From Rhizobium leguminosarum (lineage in GTDB: Bacteria; Pseudomonadota; Alphaproteobacteria; Rhizobiales; Rhizobiaceae): 64,000 nt of DNA. The notes below the pieces were generated by a model that was not told the origin of the DNA, ran no database searches, and saw only the letters and a list, made by a program, of their open reading frames with translations. The DNA lies in contig NZ_CP025015.1 of the NCBI RefSeq assembly GCF_002953715.1, positions 124,001-188,000 of the forward strand, given 5' to 3'. This document shows positions 25,778 to 34,881 of the stretch, piece by piece (the stretch's first letter is position 1; every line of letters begins with the position of its first letter). A program made the translations under genes and the position numbers.

Positions 25778-27256
25778 CTACTGAATTCCACCTTCGCTGA
25801 CATGGAAATGGCCCTGCCGCTGGATGCCCGTCAGGAAGGTGGTTTTGTGGGCGCCGGCAGAGAGAATCTCCGCGTATACCAGTTCCCCACTCTCCGGCGC
25901 ATCGCCGCCCAGCACGCGGCCTGTCATCGTCTTCGGCGCGTCGATGCCCAGCAGTGACAGGATTGTGGGCGCAATGTCCGTGATTGAACTCGGAGCATCT
26001 GAAACCCGGCCCTGCGCCAGTCCCGCGCCGTAGCCCGCGAGAACGGCCGTGAACTCGCCGCGATGCAGCCCCCCATGCGTGCCGCCGCCTATCCGCAGAT
26101 CGTTGTCGCCGGGGTCGTAAAAGACCGAATCCACATGCCCGGCCTGATCGGTCTGATCGTCGGCAGGCGTTTTCCCGAGGTGCACGAACAGGTCAGGCGC
26201 GCGCTCGCCGCCCGCACCCAGCAGTTCCAGCGCAAGACTGCCATCCACCGTGCCGCTGATGCTGCCCGGTTCACTGGCAGGGCTGAATGCGCCGCCGAAC
26301 CATACCTGTTCGATCATGAAGTCCCGTATGTCCCGCAGTAAGACCGGGTCATCATGTTTGAGCCACAGGCCCACGGCGCGACCCGGTCGAACAAGCACCT
26401 GCGTTGCATGATCGTTGAACGATGCCGCTGCCTTGAATCCGGCCTGACAAAGAGCGTCGGCAACGTTGACTGTGCTGCCAATCGTCACATGGCCATGATC
26501 GGAAACGATAAACAACGTGATGCTGTCGCGCTCCGGCTGGGCGTCCCGCCATGCCCGCAGCTCTCCAATTACATCATCGCAGGCCCGCATATTTTCTCGT
26601 AGCTGGCTCGATTGCAGGCCGTGCAGATGGCTGACGCTATCGACTTCGGTGCACCAAAGAATGGTGGCGGCGGGCTTGTCGTAGGGCCATACTTCGCGCT
26701 CGAATACCCGGAATGCCGTCATTGGGCCATCGGCGGAGATGCCTCCGGCCGGGATTTTCAGGGAACGATGGGCGCGCGCGGCAAACGAATGCGGGTAGCC
26801 GATTTGGGGATGGCGGACATTGAACCCGGTTTGTCCGCGCTGCTGGCCCTTCCAGTTCAGAGCGGGCAGCGCGCCGGGGCCACTCGAGGTGACGACCGCA
26901 AACGGCCGTCCCGCTTGGTGTAGAACTTCCGAGATCGAGGGCGCTTTCACGAGGTTGCCCGCCAGGCGTTCATCCGCCGCCCACCAATCATGTGTGGTTT
27001 CAGTGAACACTTGGTCGGGGCTGGTCCCCCGGATATAGAATTGGTTTCCGGCAATCCCGTTCACCTGCGCGGTTGCGCCGGTGGCCAAGGCCGTGAGCGC
27101 CCCCCGCGTCTCGCTGGGGAACACTGTGGTATGACGGCGGTTCCATGTTCCATCGCTGGCCAGCGCCGCAAGATGGGGCATGGTGCCTTCAGTGACCAGA
27201 TCGGGCCGCAGGCCGTCAATTCCCAGCACCACGACATGGCGCGCGTCACTGGCCAT
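25778..27256 (-). CDS. Type I phosphodiesterase/nucleotide pyrophosphatase (alkaline phosphatase superfamily)
   Basis: A 492-residue enzyme of the NPP/phosphonate hydrolase type. Metal and nucleophile motifs are visible: VLGIDGLRPDLV at the start, TTVFPSETRGALTALATG with the nucleophilic Thr, later VSDHGHVTIG and GGTHGGLHRGEF. No signal peptide is seen, so it acts in the cytoplasm, probably cleaving a phosphodiester or phosphonate brought in by the neighbouring transporter. The ATG at 27256 overlaps the deoR stop by 11 nt; a longer ORF to 27436 is overlap with deoR. Confidence 0.82.
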   Translation of the reverse strand: MASDARHVVVLGIDGLRPDLVTEGTMPHLAALASDGTWNRRHTTVFPSETRGALTALATGATAQVNGIAGNQFYIRGTSPDQVFTETTHDWWAADERLAGNLVKAPSISEVLHQAGRPFAVVTSSGPGALPALNWKGQQRGQTGFNVRHPQIGYPHSFAARAHRSLKIPAGGISADGPMTAFRVFEREVWPYDKPAATILWCTEVDSVSHLHGLQSSQLRENMRACDDVIGELRAWRDAQPERDSITLFIVSDHGHVTIGSTVNVADALCQAGFKAAASFNDHATQVLVRPGRAVGLWLKHDDPVLLRDIRDFMIEQVWFGGAFSPASEPGSISGTVDGSLALELLGAGGERAPDLFVHLGKTPADDQTDQAGHVDSVFYDPGDNDLRIGGGTHGGLHRGEFTAVLAGYGAGLAQGRVSDAPSSITDIAPTILSLLGIDAPKTMTGRVLGGDAPESGELVYAEILSAGAHKTTFLTGIQRQGHFHVSEGGIQ

Positions 27257-28052
27257 TGGTGTATTCTTCCATGTTGTTCGTTTCGTCCTTTTGCGGATAA
27301 ACCACGCGCACACCTGCATCCTTGAGCCCATCCGCAAAGGGGGCTGGCGGTGGCTCGTCGGTGACGATGGTTCCAATGTCCGACAGGGACACCGAGACAT
27401 AAGCTCCTGACGCGCCGAATTTACTATGGTCAGCAACGAAGATGCGGCGGCGGCTGCGCTCGAACAGCAGCCGCTTGAAGCGTTGCAGGTACTTGCTCGA
27501 CTCTACCAAGCCATGCACCGGGTCAACGCCGTAGGCTGTAATGATGGCCGTGTCGAAAATGCACTCGGAAATGGCCTCTAGTACTTGTTCGCCCACTAGC
27601 GCGCCATTGGCATAGTCGTACTCCCCCCCGGTGAGCGTGACCCGGTGCTTGAGGCCGCTTTGCAGCACTTCCGCGATGGCCGGCATGTTCGTCATGACCG
27701 ATACCGCAGGGCCATCGTTCAACGCCTTTGCGACGGCCAGTGCTGTGCTGCCGTGGGTGATGAATATCCAGCCGTCCCGGGTCGCGTTTTGTGCTGCAAG
27801 CTTTCCAATCACGGCTTTTTCTGCACTCAGGCTGGCCAGCCGCGACGGCAGTGGCGCGGCGCGGGAAACTGGGATTGCCCCCCCATGCACCCGCGTCAGC
27901 AGGCCGTCCCTTTCGAGAAGGACCAGATCACGGCGGATGGTTTCCATCGTCACCGAGAAGCGCTCGGCCATTGCGGCAATTCCGATGCCTTCGCCTGTGC
28001 GAAGCATGTCAGCTATGGCTTGCAGGCGGCTTGCTGCCGGTAGTTTCGTCAC
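27246..28052 (-). CDS. DeoR/GlpR-family transcriptional regulator
   Basis: A 268-residue repressor. The N-terminal HTH (RLQAIADMLRTGEGIGIAAM, then ETIRRDLVLLERDGLLTRVH) and the phosphosugar-sensing DeoR C-terminal domain (FITHGSTALAVAKAL, TLTGGEYDYANGALVG) are clear. It is first in a minus-strand operon with the phosphodiesterase and ATPase relic, and divergent from the solute-binding and permease genes, so it probably represses both directions until a phosphorylated ligand appears. Confidence 0.9.
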   Translation of the reverse strand: MTKLPAASRLQAIADMLRTGEGIGIAAMAERFSVTMETIRRDLVLLERDGLLTRVHGGAIPVSRAAPLPSRLASLSAEKAVIGKLAAQNATRDGWIFITHGSTALAVAKALNDGPAVSVMTNMPAIAEVLQSGLKHRVTLTGGEYDYANGALVGEQVLEAISECIFDTAIITAYGVDPVHGLVESSKYLQRFKRLLFERSRRRIFVADHSKFGASGAYVSVSLSDIGTIVTDEPPPAPFADGLKDAGVRVVYPQKDETNNMEEYTNGQ

Positions 28053-28355
28053 AAATTCCTCACTCTACACGATGCAGTCGGCCACGCTTAAAACCAATAT
28101 GTTGTCTTTTCTGGGAATAATTGCCTTTCAAATATCTGTCAACGGGCTCTTTCATGACAGTTTTCGCGCGCATTCACTAAAAATAGCTGCCAATCCTTCA
28201 TCTCGTCTTATGTTGTTCCAACCAAAAGCGCGCTTTCATGGCACGTATTTCTGTAATTGCCAATTAATGCCAGATATTGTCACATTCTTGTAAAGAGTAG
28301 CCGTTACTCGGCAGGGCTTCATTTAATTGCTAGTTCCCGCGAGAAAGGAAACCGG
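28053..28355. promoter_or_regulatory. Divergent promoter region of the DeoR/ABC locus
   Basis: A 303-bp AT-rich region between the deoR start and the binding-protein start must carry both promoters and the DeoR operator. GAGAAAGGAA at 28341-28350 is the ribosome-binding site for the binding protein. I saw no perfect palindrome. A TGGCACG near 28237 looks like half a sigma-54 site, but the -12 part is out of register. Confidence 0.5.
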
Positions 28356-29453
28356 ATGATCAGGAAACGGATGACTGCCTATCTGACTGTAGGTGTCGCT
28401 TGCCTTGCCATGCCATTTGGCGCGCATGCTGACGACATGGATGATCTTGTCGCGGCTGCAAAGGCCGAGGGGCAATTGACGGTTATTGCCCTTGGGCATG
28501 ACTGGTGCGGCTATGGTGCGCTGATTCAAGACTTTAAAGATAAATACGGCCTCACCGTAAACGAACTCAGCCCGACAGGCGGCTCTGGTGAAGAATTGGC
28601 AACGATCAAGGCTAATGTAGGCAACAACGGCTCGCAGGCGCCGGATGTCATCGATGTGGGCCTTGTTTTTGGCCCCATTGCGCAGAAAGAGGGCTTGCTG
28701 CAACCGTACAAGGTGCAAACGTGGGACGAAATCCCGGCCACCGCCAAAGACCAAGAAGGGCACTGGTACGGCGACTATTACGGCGTGCTTTCTTTCGTCG
28801 TGAATAAGGACGTTATCTCAAAGTCTCCAGCCGATTGGGCTGATCTTCTCGACCCCGCCTATCGTAAGAGCGTTTCACTGCCTGCTGACCCCCGAACCGC
28901 CAACAATTCCATCCTGAGCGTCTATGCCGCAGGCCTTGCAGCCGGCGCGCAGCCGGGCGCGGCAGCAGCCCGCGCTGGGCTGGAGTTCTACCGCCAATTG
29001 AAGGACTCCGGCAATCTCGTTGCCGGTTTCGGCTCTGCAGCATCCATCGCCAAGGGCGAAACGCCTATTACCACGCGCTGGGATTCCAACGGCATCACCT
29101 ATGCCGAAAATTTCAAGGGAAATCCGCCACTGGATACCATTGTCCCGGAAAGCGTTACCGTGGCTGGCGTCTATGCCCAAGCCATCAGCAAGTACGCGCC
29201 GCATCCGCATGCCGCCAAGCTCTGGATGGAGTACCTTTATTCTGATGAGGGGCAACTCGGCTACCTCAAGGGCCTTTGCCACCCCATCCGCTTCGACGCC
29301 ATGCGCAAATCCGGCAAAATTACCGATGACATGCTGACCAAGCTCCCGGCGACAGGTAACAATCTAGTATTTCCCGAACTGTCCCATCTAGTGGAAGCGG
29401 GCGAAGTGATTGCCAAGGAATGGACTTCAACCGTAGGCGCAGGCAGCAAATAA
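28356..29453 (+). CDS. ABC transporter solute-binding protein (family 1, Fe3+/phosphonate-type)
   Basis: A 365-residue periplasmic protein with signal peptide (MIRKRMTAYLTVGVACLAMP, cleavage near AHA-DDMDD). VDNA patterns such as LDPAYRKSVSLPADPRTAN and KLWMEYLYSDEGQLGYLKG belong to the group that binds Fe3+, thiamine, polyamine or 2-aminoethylphosphonate. The ATG at 28356 has a good ribosome-binding site; an upstream in-frame ATG at 28257 would spoil the signal peptide. A phosphodiesterase neighbour hints at a phosphorus-containing ligand (inference). Confidence 0.88.
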   Translation: MIRKRMTAYLTVGVACLAMPFGAHADDMDDLVAAAKAEGQLTVIALGHDWCGYGALIQDFKDKYGLTVNELSPTGGSGEELATIKANVGNNGSQAPDVIDVGLVFGPIAQKEGLLQPYKVQTWDEIPATAKDQEGHWYGDYYGVLSFVVNKDVISKSPADWADLLDPAYRKSVSLPADPRTANNSILSVYAAGLAAGAQPGAAAARAGLEFYRQLKDSGNLVAGFGSAASIAKGETPITTRWDSNGITYAENFKGNPPLDTIVPESVTVAGVYAQAISKYAPHPHAAKLWMEYLYSDEGQLGYLKGLCHPIRFDAMRKSGKITDDMLTKLPATGNNLVFPELSHLVEAGEVIAKEWTSTVGAGSK

Positions 29454-29454
29454 G

Positions 29455-30378
29455 TTGAAACCACAGTCCACACACGGCAAGCCCGGCGCGAGTGGCATTC
29501 GCGCCGGGCTGGCAGGTACCTCATCCCTCAAGTCCATTGACTGGCCAGCACTGCTGGCCACGGCCCCGTTTTTCATGTTTGCCATCGTCATGATGGTGAT
29601 GCCCACCGCGGCGCTACTGGCCACGGCCTTTGTTGATAAGCAGGGAGGTTTTACGTTAACGAACTTCGCGGAGATCGTCACGCCGGAGGTTGCCGACGCC
29701 TTCATGGCTTCGGCCAAAATCTCCGCCGCCACCGCCGTTCTTGGAACGGTGCTCGGGCTCATACTGGCCCTCACCGTTGGCCGGGGCATGACCAGCCAGA
29801 AGTTTAAGGCCGCCGTTATGAGCTTTTGCGGCGTGGCCTCGCATTTCTCAGGCATTCCCCTTGCCTTCGCCTTCATCGCCACTCTGGGGCGGCTTGGGCT
29901 CGTGACTGTGTTTTTACGGAAGGCCTTCGGTATCGACATTTACGCGGCAGGTTTTGAGCTTGCCAGCTTTTCCGGCTTGACGCTAACCTACCTGTTCTTT
30001 CAGGTCCCGATTGCATTCATGATCATCATGCCCGCCGTTGACCGGCTTTCCACACAGACACGGGAAGCGGCCGAGATGTTGGGTGCTACGACTACCCAGT
30101 ATTGGCGCTTTGTTGGTCTGCCCATCCTCTGGCCAACAATCCTCGGGGCGCTGGCATTGTTGTTCGCCAATGCATTCGGGGGCATCGCAACGGCCTACGC
30201 GCTGACAGGAACGGCGGTGAACGTCATCCCGATCTTGCTCTACGCGCAAATTCGCGGCGACGTGCTGCACAACGAGCAGCTTGGCGCCGTCCTAGCGTTG
30301 CTCATGGTATTTGTCATGACGGTGACCGTTTCTCTTTACCTGATGCTTCGCGTGCGCTCCGAACGGTGGATGAAATGA
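29455..30378 (+). CDS. ABC transporter permease
   Basis: A 307-residue inner-membrane permease with about six helices. The EAA loop EAAEMLGATTTQYWRFVGLP is intact. The TTG at 29455 is just after the binding-protein stop and is the most upstream start; no internal ATG comes before the first helix. The stop overlaps the next permease start by 4 nt. It pairs with that permease to form the transmembrane pore. Confidence 0.88.
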   Translation: MKPQSTHGKPGASGIRAGLAGTSSLKSIDWPALLATAPFFMFAIVMMVMPTAALLATAFVDKQGGFTLTNFAEIVTPEVADAFMASAKISAATAVLGTVLGLILALTVGRGMTSQKFKAAVMSFCGVASHFSGIPLAFAFIATLGRLGLVTVFLRKAFGIDIYAAGFELASFSGLTLTYLFFQVPIAFMIIMPAVDRLSTQTREAAEMLGATTTQYWRFVGLPILWPTILGALALLFANAFGGIATAYALTGTAVNVIPILLYAQIRGDVLHNEQLGAVLALLMVFVMTVTVSLYLMLRVRSERWMK

Positions 30379-31157
30379 AACTCGTCCTGCGCTATTCCCC
30401 TTGGACCATATTCGCCATCGCCGCATTGTTCTTTCTGATGCCGCTTTTCAGCACGGCGGAATTTTCATTAAGCATCCGGCGCGGCGTCTATTCGCTTGAG
30501 GCTTACGAGTCGGTTTTCTTAGACCCGGAATTTGCGGCCAGCTTCGGCTATTCGCTGATGATAGCAGTATTGACGATTATCTTTGGCACGATCATCGTTG
30601 TTCCGATGGCCTATTATGTCCGGTTGCGCCTCCAATGGCTGCGGCCTGCGGTGGAAATCTTCGTGATGCTCCCCATGATCGTGCCGCCCATCGTCCTTGT
30701 CTTTGGCTATCTGCGGCTGTTTTCGTCATCGTCGGTGCTGCCGCTGGCCAATAGCAGCACTGGTGCGAGCATCCTGCTTATCTGCGGCTGTACCACATTA
30801 TCTCTGCCGTACCTGTACCGCACGATTGATACCGGCTTGCAGACGATAGATGTTCAGACGCTGACGGAAGCCGCTGGCATTCTCGGCGCGCGGCCATTCG
30901 CGACAATCAGGCTGGTGATCTTCCCGAACATCTTGCCTTCCGTCATGGCAGGCGCATTCCTGACCTTTGCGGTCGTGATGGGGGAATTCGTGATTGCTAG
31001 CCTTTTGACGCGCCCAGCTTTCGGAACCTACATTCAAAAAATCGGCGTGAGCAAAGCCTATGAGCCTGCGGCCCTGACCACCCTCTCCTTTGCCATCACT
31101 TGGGGCGCGCTGGCCATGATGAACGTCATGACGCGGTATTCGCGGCGGGTAGGATAG
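30375..31157 (+). CDS. ABC transporter permease, second subunit
   Basis: A 260-residue permease with about six helices and a complete EAA loop (EAAGILGARPFATIRLVIFP). The ATG at 30375 overlaps the previous stop (ATGA). The transporter has binding protein and both pore subunits, but the only ATPase gene in the locus is truncated, so it needs an ATPase from elsewhere or is dead. Confidence 0.88.
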   Translation: MKLVLRYSPWTIFAIAALFFLMPLFSTAEFSLSIRRGVYSLEAYESVFLDPEFAASFGYSLMIAVLTIIFGTIIVVPMAYYVRLRLQWLRPAVEIFVMLPMIVPPIVLVFGYLRLFSSSSVLPLANSSTGASILLICGCTTLSLPYLYRTIDTGLQTIDVQTLTEAAGILGARPFATIRLVIFPNILPSVMAGAFLTFAVVMGEFVIASLLTRPAFGTYIQKIGVSKAYEPAALTTLSFAITWGALAMMNVMTRYSRRVG

Positions 31158-31996
31158 GGTTTCCTCTCATCCTTCTGGTGTGAACGGCATCGAGTTGCAG
31201 CCGACGCCGCCGCACATGATGCGAAGATAGGGCTTGCCCCATACCTGCGAACCGCAGTTGGTGCAGCGACAATTTCAAACGGTGGCTACGGTTGCCGATT
31301 TCGGGCTGAAGGATGGTGGCGTTTCAATCGGCGCGGAATGTTAACCTCACCGTATGGAGTGAACTCCTGGGCTGGACCACAGGGCACGGAAAACTTGATA
31401 GGCTCTGCGGACCTTAAAGGAGAAGGCTCATGAAAGCCAAAAGTTCTTACCGGTGCACTCGACCGTCCAAGCTTCTTCGGCTTTGGCTGGATATACATCC
31501 ACTCGAGCGTCACCGATTTCCTTCAGGGTGCGAAAGCACCGGCTATACCCAGTGACAATCCCGGCACAGCACCCAACGGGGATTGAGCACCTCGTGCGTC
31601 CCGAATACCATGTAGTCCTTGACCGGTCGGAACGCGTGGCAACCCGGGCAGATCCGACGAAAGAGAATAGGTCTCTGCTTCGCTCTGGAGCGCCGCCATG
31701 AACTTCATGCTCTCTTCGATCGCCAAGGCCACCTCTTCGTCGAGCAGGCGCTTCCAACTCCTATCAATTCGGACCTCCCGGCGGAAAATCGTCGCCGACT
31801 CGTTCTTACCCTCAATCGTGATCGTCCATTCCACCGCCACCCTCCTTGAGCAGAGGCGATGGAATGGACGATAACAATTCGTGCTCAACCTCGGAGAAGT
31901 TACCGGTCAGGTGGCTGGGTGTGCCTAGTTACGAGCATTCTGACAATGTCGTACATCCGGGTCTATCTGGTCTTAGTTTAAAGGACTTTGCCATTT
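31158..31996. other. Relic region with possible transposase scrap
   Basis: No intact gene. On the minus strand between about 31540 and 31840 two frames read WTITIEGKNESATIFRREV and then VFGTHEVLNPRWVLCRDCHW, which looks like the N-terminal part of an ISKra4-type transposase. This is a weak match. The right end (31889-31996) is the upstream region of the next cluster. Confidence 0.3.
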
Positions 31997-32012
31997 TGGC
32001 ATGATGTTTGCA
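31997..32012 (+). promoter_or_regulatory. Sigma-54 (RpoN) type -24/-12 promoter
   Basis: TGGCATGATGTTTGCA matches the RpoN consensus (TGGCACG, four free bases, TTGCA) at every fixed position except one (T for C at position 6), with exact GG-GC spacing. Transcription would start near 32024, about 70 nt before the nucleotidyltransferase start. I searched the 170 bp upstream for a NifA site (TGT, ten bases, ACA) and for an NtrC site and found neither. Confidence 0.65.
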
Positions 32013-32096
32013 GAGCTGAATAGCGAATTCTTCATCGCCGCAGATGGCCGCTCGAGCCTAAGTGGGGTGGAGTAGGTCAGTGTATGGAGGTGGACA

Positions 32097-32957
32097 ATGG
32101 CGGACAACAATGATGGATCGGCGACAGCACCTGGCGAGTATGGGCGGGTGGGTCGCCGCCGAGCTAAGCTGAATAGCTCTTCCCGAGCGGGTCATAATAT
32201 GTCCGAAGCAATCATCCTCGCCGCTGGAATGGGAAGGCGTCTCGGTCATCTAACCGCCAATCGTCCGAAGGCGCTTATCGAAGTCGCTGGCGAGCCATTG
32301 GTGTCACGCCTCCTCAGTCAAATGCAGCGGGCCGGTGTCTCGAACGTAACGATCGTGGTCGGCTTTCTCGGCGATAAGTTGATTGCGCATGTTCGCAGCA
32401 CATCGGGTGCGATGAACATCGATATCGTCGAGAACCCTCGATACCGATCTGAGAACAACATTACGTCCTTGGGCTTGGCGCTTGTCCCTGGAAAAGCGGT
32501 TATCCTATCGGATTGCGATGTTCTCCTTTCCGACTTTCCCGCCGACTGGTTGCAGCCGGACGGCGCTGACATAACTGTTCCTACCCGCCCTCTTCGACCT
32601 AAAGAAACGGGGACTGTCTTGCGGCGGAGGATGGATGGGGAGTGGTACATGGTTGTCACGCGCAACTGCGACGAAACCCTTCCAAGTGATCGCAAGACGA
32701 TCAGCATATACCTCCTTCGCTCGAAGGAGTTTGTACTCGATTTCCATCGAAATATGAGGGACGCGATTTCGGGAGGCGAAACGGCACTCTACTATGAGGA
32801 TATCCTCGCTCGCTCACTCGGTTCGAAATACCGGCTAGGGATTATCGAGACAGAGAGCTTCGACGTCACCGCATTCGAGATCGACACCCTCGAAGACCTC
32901 GAAGCCGCAGAATCCTGGGTCGCGGCTGCCGGCAACAACTGCCTGCTATCATCATGA
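32097..32957 (+). CDS. Sugar/alcohol-phosphate nucleotidyltransferase (LicC/GlmU-like)
   Basis: A 286-residue nucleotidyltransferase. The signature AIILAAGMGRRLGHLTANRP is followed by KALIEVAGEPLVSRLL, and ILSDCDVLLSDF carries the metal Asp. It would join a phosphorylated alcohol or sugar to NMP. The GGAGG at 32086-32090 favours the ATG at 32097, but homologues usually begin at the ATG at 32199 (just before the LAAG motif), so the first 34 residues may not be translated. It starts a cluster with a kinase and a CDP-alcohol transferase, so CTP and choline-phosphate-like chemistry is the best guess. Confidence 0.85.
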   Translation: MADNNDGSATAPGEYGRVGRRRAKLNSSSRAGHNMSEAIILAAGMGRRLGHLTANRPKALIEVAGEPLVSRLLSQMQRAGVSNVTIVVGFLGDKLIAHVRSTSGAMNIDIVENPRYRSENNITSLGLALVPGKAVILSDCDVLLSDFPADWLQPDGADITVPTRPLRPKETGTVLRRRMDGEWYMVVTRNCDETLPSDRKTISIYLLRSKEFVLDFHRNMRDAISGGETALYYEDILARSLGSKYRLGIIETESFDVTAFEIDTLEDLEAAESWVAAAGNNCLLSS

Positions 32958-32967
32958 GAGGTTGACC

Positions 32968-33864
32968 ATGCACGCTAGCGGCTTTGCAATTGGCCACCAC
33001 GGCGAAATCCTCCAAGGCATTTTCTGGGGCGAAGATAGCCGGCTGCACCGGGGCTTAGTGACGCTTCCCTTCGCACCTAAGTACTCGATTGTCGTCGCTG
33101 AGCCGATTGATGGCATCGAAGTCCTCGTCCGCCCTAAGCACAAAACAAAATCGGGAGCGGCGGCGCGGCTCCTTTTAGGTGAGATCGGGTATTCTGGCAG
33201 GGGAATCAAGCTCACTGTGAATTCGAATATTCCAGAAGGATTCGGCTTAGGCTCATCAACAACGGACGTTGTTGCGACCATCCGCGCAACGGGTCGTCTG
33301 TTAGGACTGCGGCTAAAGGCTAGCACGATCTTTCGCCTAGCTGTTCGAGCCGAGGCGGCCAGTGACGGCACCATGTTTATCGGAAATCCCAGGCTCGTCT
33401 GCCCGCGAGAGGGCACTGTGCTCGAGCACTTCGAAAGGAGAATACCCGAGTTCTCGCTGATCAGTGTGAACGTTGCTCCTAACCACCCCGTTGACACATT
33501 AGCCCACCCGCCGGCCAGGTATACAGGGGACGAGATCAGGGAGTTCGGAGACCTGCGGAAGTTGTTACGGCGAGCGCTAGAAAACGGGAGCCTTGGTGAC
33601 TTGGGGAAAATCGCCACGCGAAGCGCTGTCATTAATCAGCGGTACTTGCCACAGCCGCACTTCGATTCGCTCTTGGAACTGTCCCAATCCACGAACGCCT
33701 TCGGCCTTCAAGTTGCGCACAGCGGGAGGATGGTTGGCATGTTCTTGGATCCGCGGTTGGAGAAAGAAGATAAATCTGTCGAGCACATCCAACGCGAGTT
33801 GCTGCGGTTGAACCTGTTCTCCGAATTTTTCAGGTCTGGCCAAACATCCGTTAAACATTGGTGA
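32968..33864 (+). CDS. GHMP-family kinase (PduX-like)
   Basis: A 298-residue small-molecule kinase. The glycine-serine loop IPEGFGLGSSTTD (from about residue 88) is the GHMP ATP motif, the N-terminal GHHGEILQG resembles PduX-type L-threonine kinases, and a C-terminal VAHSGRMVGMFLD matches motif 3. It begins 10 nt after the nucleotidyltransferase stop. Its product, an alcohol phosphate, would be the natural substrate of that enzyme. The substrate is not known; a hydroxy amino acid is possible. Confidence 0.85.
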   Translation: MHASGFAIGHHGEILQGIFWGEDSRLHRGLVTLPFAPKYSIVVAEPIDGIEVLVRPKHKTKSGAAARLLLGEIGYSGRGIKLTVNSNIPEGFGLGSSTTDVVATIRATGRLLGLRLKASTIFRLAVRAEAASDGTMFIGNPRLVCPREGTVLEHFERRIPEFSLISVNVAPNHPVDTLAHPPARYTGDEIREFGDLRKLLRRALENGSLGDLGKIATRSAVINQRYLPQPHFDSLLELSQSTNAFGLQVAHSGRMVGMFLDPRLEKEDKSVEHIQRELLRLNLFSEFFRSGQTSVKHW

Positions 33865-34037
33865 GGAAAGCATAAAGACAATGGATGGAATGGATCGGGT
33901 AACCGGTGGCCAATGGTTGCAATTCAAGCAGGTTGCTCGGCGTCATGCATGAGCGGCAGAGGAGCATCGTTGGTTCCAATTGGGACCCGCCAATGCACGA
34001 GCACCGATCATCGCCAACAAGGCTACGAGGAGCAATC

Positions 34038-34676
34038 ATGACCAACGCATTGTCGATGGAACAAGAACGCCGCCAACCCATAATGGGAATTCTCTTGGAT
34101 CCGCCGAACGCAATAACGTTCGCCGGAGCTCTTTCAGCGATGTTCGCATGCGCGATGGCAGTGATGGGCCATTACAACCTCGCCCTGATATGCGTTCTCT
34201 GGAGCCACCTGGCAGATTCGTTGGATGGTCTGGTTGCCCGCAGGATGCGCCATCGCCGATCGGGGATGAGCGATGTTGGAAAGGCGATGGACGCGTTGGG
34301 AGATTTCCTATCCGCTGGTGTCTTTCCCTTGATTTTCCTCGCTTCATTGGGTGAGGCGGCGCCATTCCCGATGTTCGCGGGACTACTGATCTGTGCCGCG
34401 GGCATTTTGCGGCTGAGCTACTTCGAAGCGTTCGGACTGTCGGGAGGCTCCTTCGTCGGGGTGCCGTTGCCGCACAACATCCTCGTATTCGCCCTGTCGT
34501 ACTACCTCGGCTCTCAAATCGCAGCGGATCACCTGATCCTGCTGATGGGCGCCGTTGCGGTCATCATGAGCGGGTTACACCTCTCATCGATCCGATTTCC
34601 AAAGATGAATGTGACTTGGATTGTCATTTCCGCAGTCTTCATTACTGCGATGAGCGCTCTTCTCGCTCTTCAGTAA
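34038..34676 (+). CDS. CDP-alcohol phosphatidyltransferase family protein
   Basis: A 212-residue integral membrane enzyme. The family motif is present as DSLDGLVAR, then G-KAM-D-ALG-D, with a slightly longer spacing than the usual eight residues between AR and G. About six helices follow. GAGGAG lies upstream of the ATG at 34038; the longer ORF from 33906 adds a non-conserved leader. It should transfer an alcohol phosphate from a CDP-activated donor to a lipid or second alcohol, as the membrane step of this cluster. Confidence 0.87.
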   Translation: MTNALSMEQERRQPIMGILLDPPNAITFAGALSAMFACAMAVMGHYNLALICVLWSHLADSLDGLVARRMRHRRSGMSDVGKAMDALGDFLSAGVFPLIFLASLGEAAPFPMFAGLLICAAGILRLSYFEAFGLSGGSFVGVPLPHNILVFALSYYLGSQIAADHLILLMGAVAVIMSGLHLSSIRFPKMNVTWIVISAVFITAMSALLALQ

Positions 34677-34881
34677 ACAAATGTCTCAAGATCAGTATCT
34701 ATTCTCGCATTCTTTACTGCCGAATTCGTTCGATGCTTTACGTCGTCGTACTCCGGACAATGCCACCCTTTTGTGACACCGTTTCACATGAACTGCCTCA
34801 CGAAAATACAGCCGACTAAGCACCAAGAGCACAGTTCAAGTTTGGCACGTCATTTTAGCCATCGAACAGGAGAGGATTATC

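Noticed and set aside
28230..28260. Sigma-54-like TGGCACG near the binding-protein gene
   Set aside because: The TTGC part is not at the required distance; TTTCTG occupies the place.
31830..31996. NifA upstream activator site (TGT, ten bases, ACA) before the sigma-54 promoter
   Set aside because: TGT and ACA triplets occur but none with ten-base spacing.
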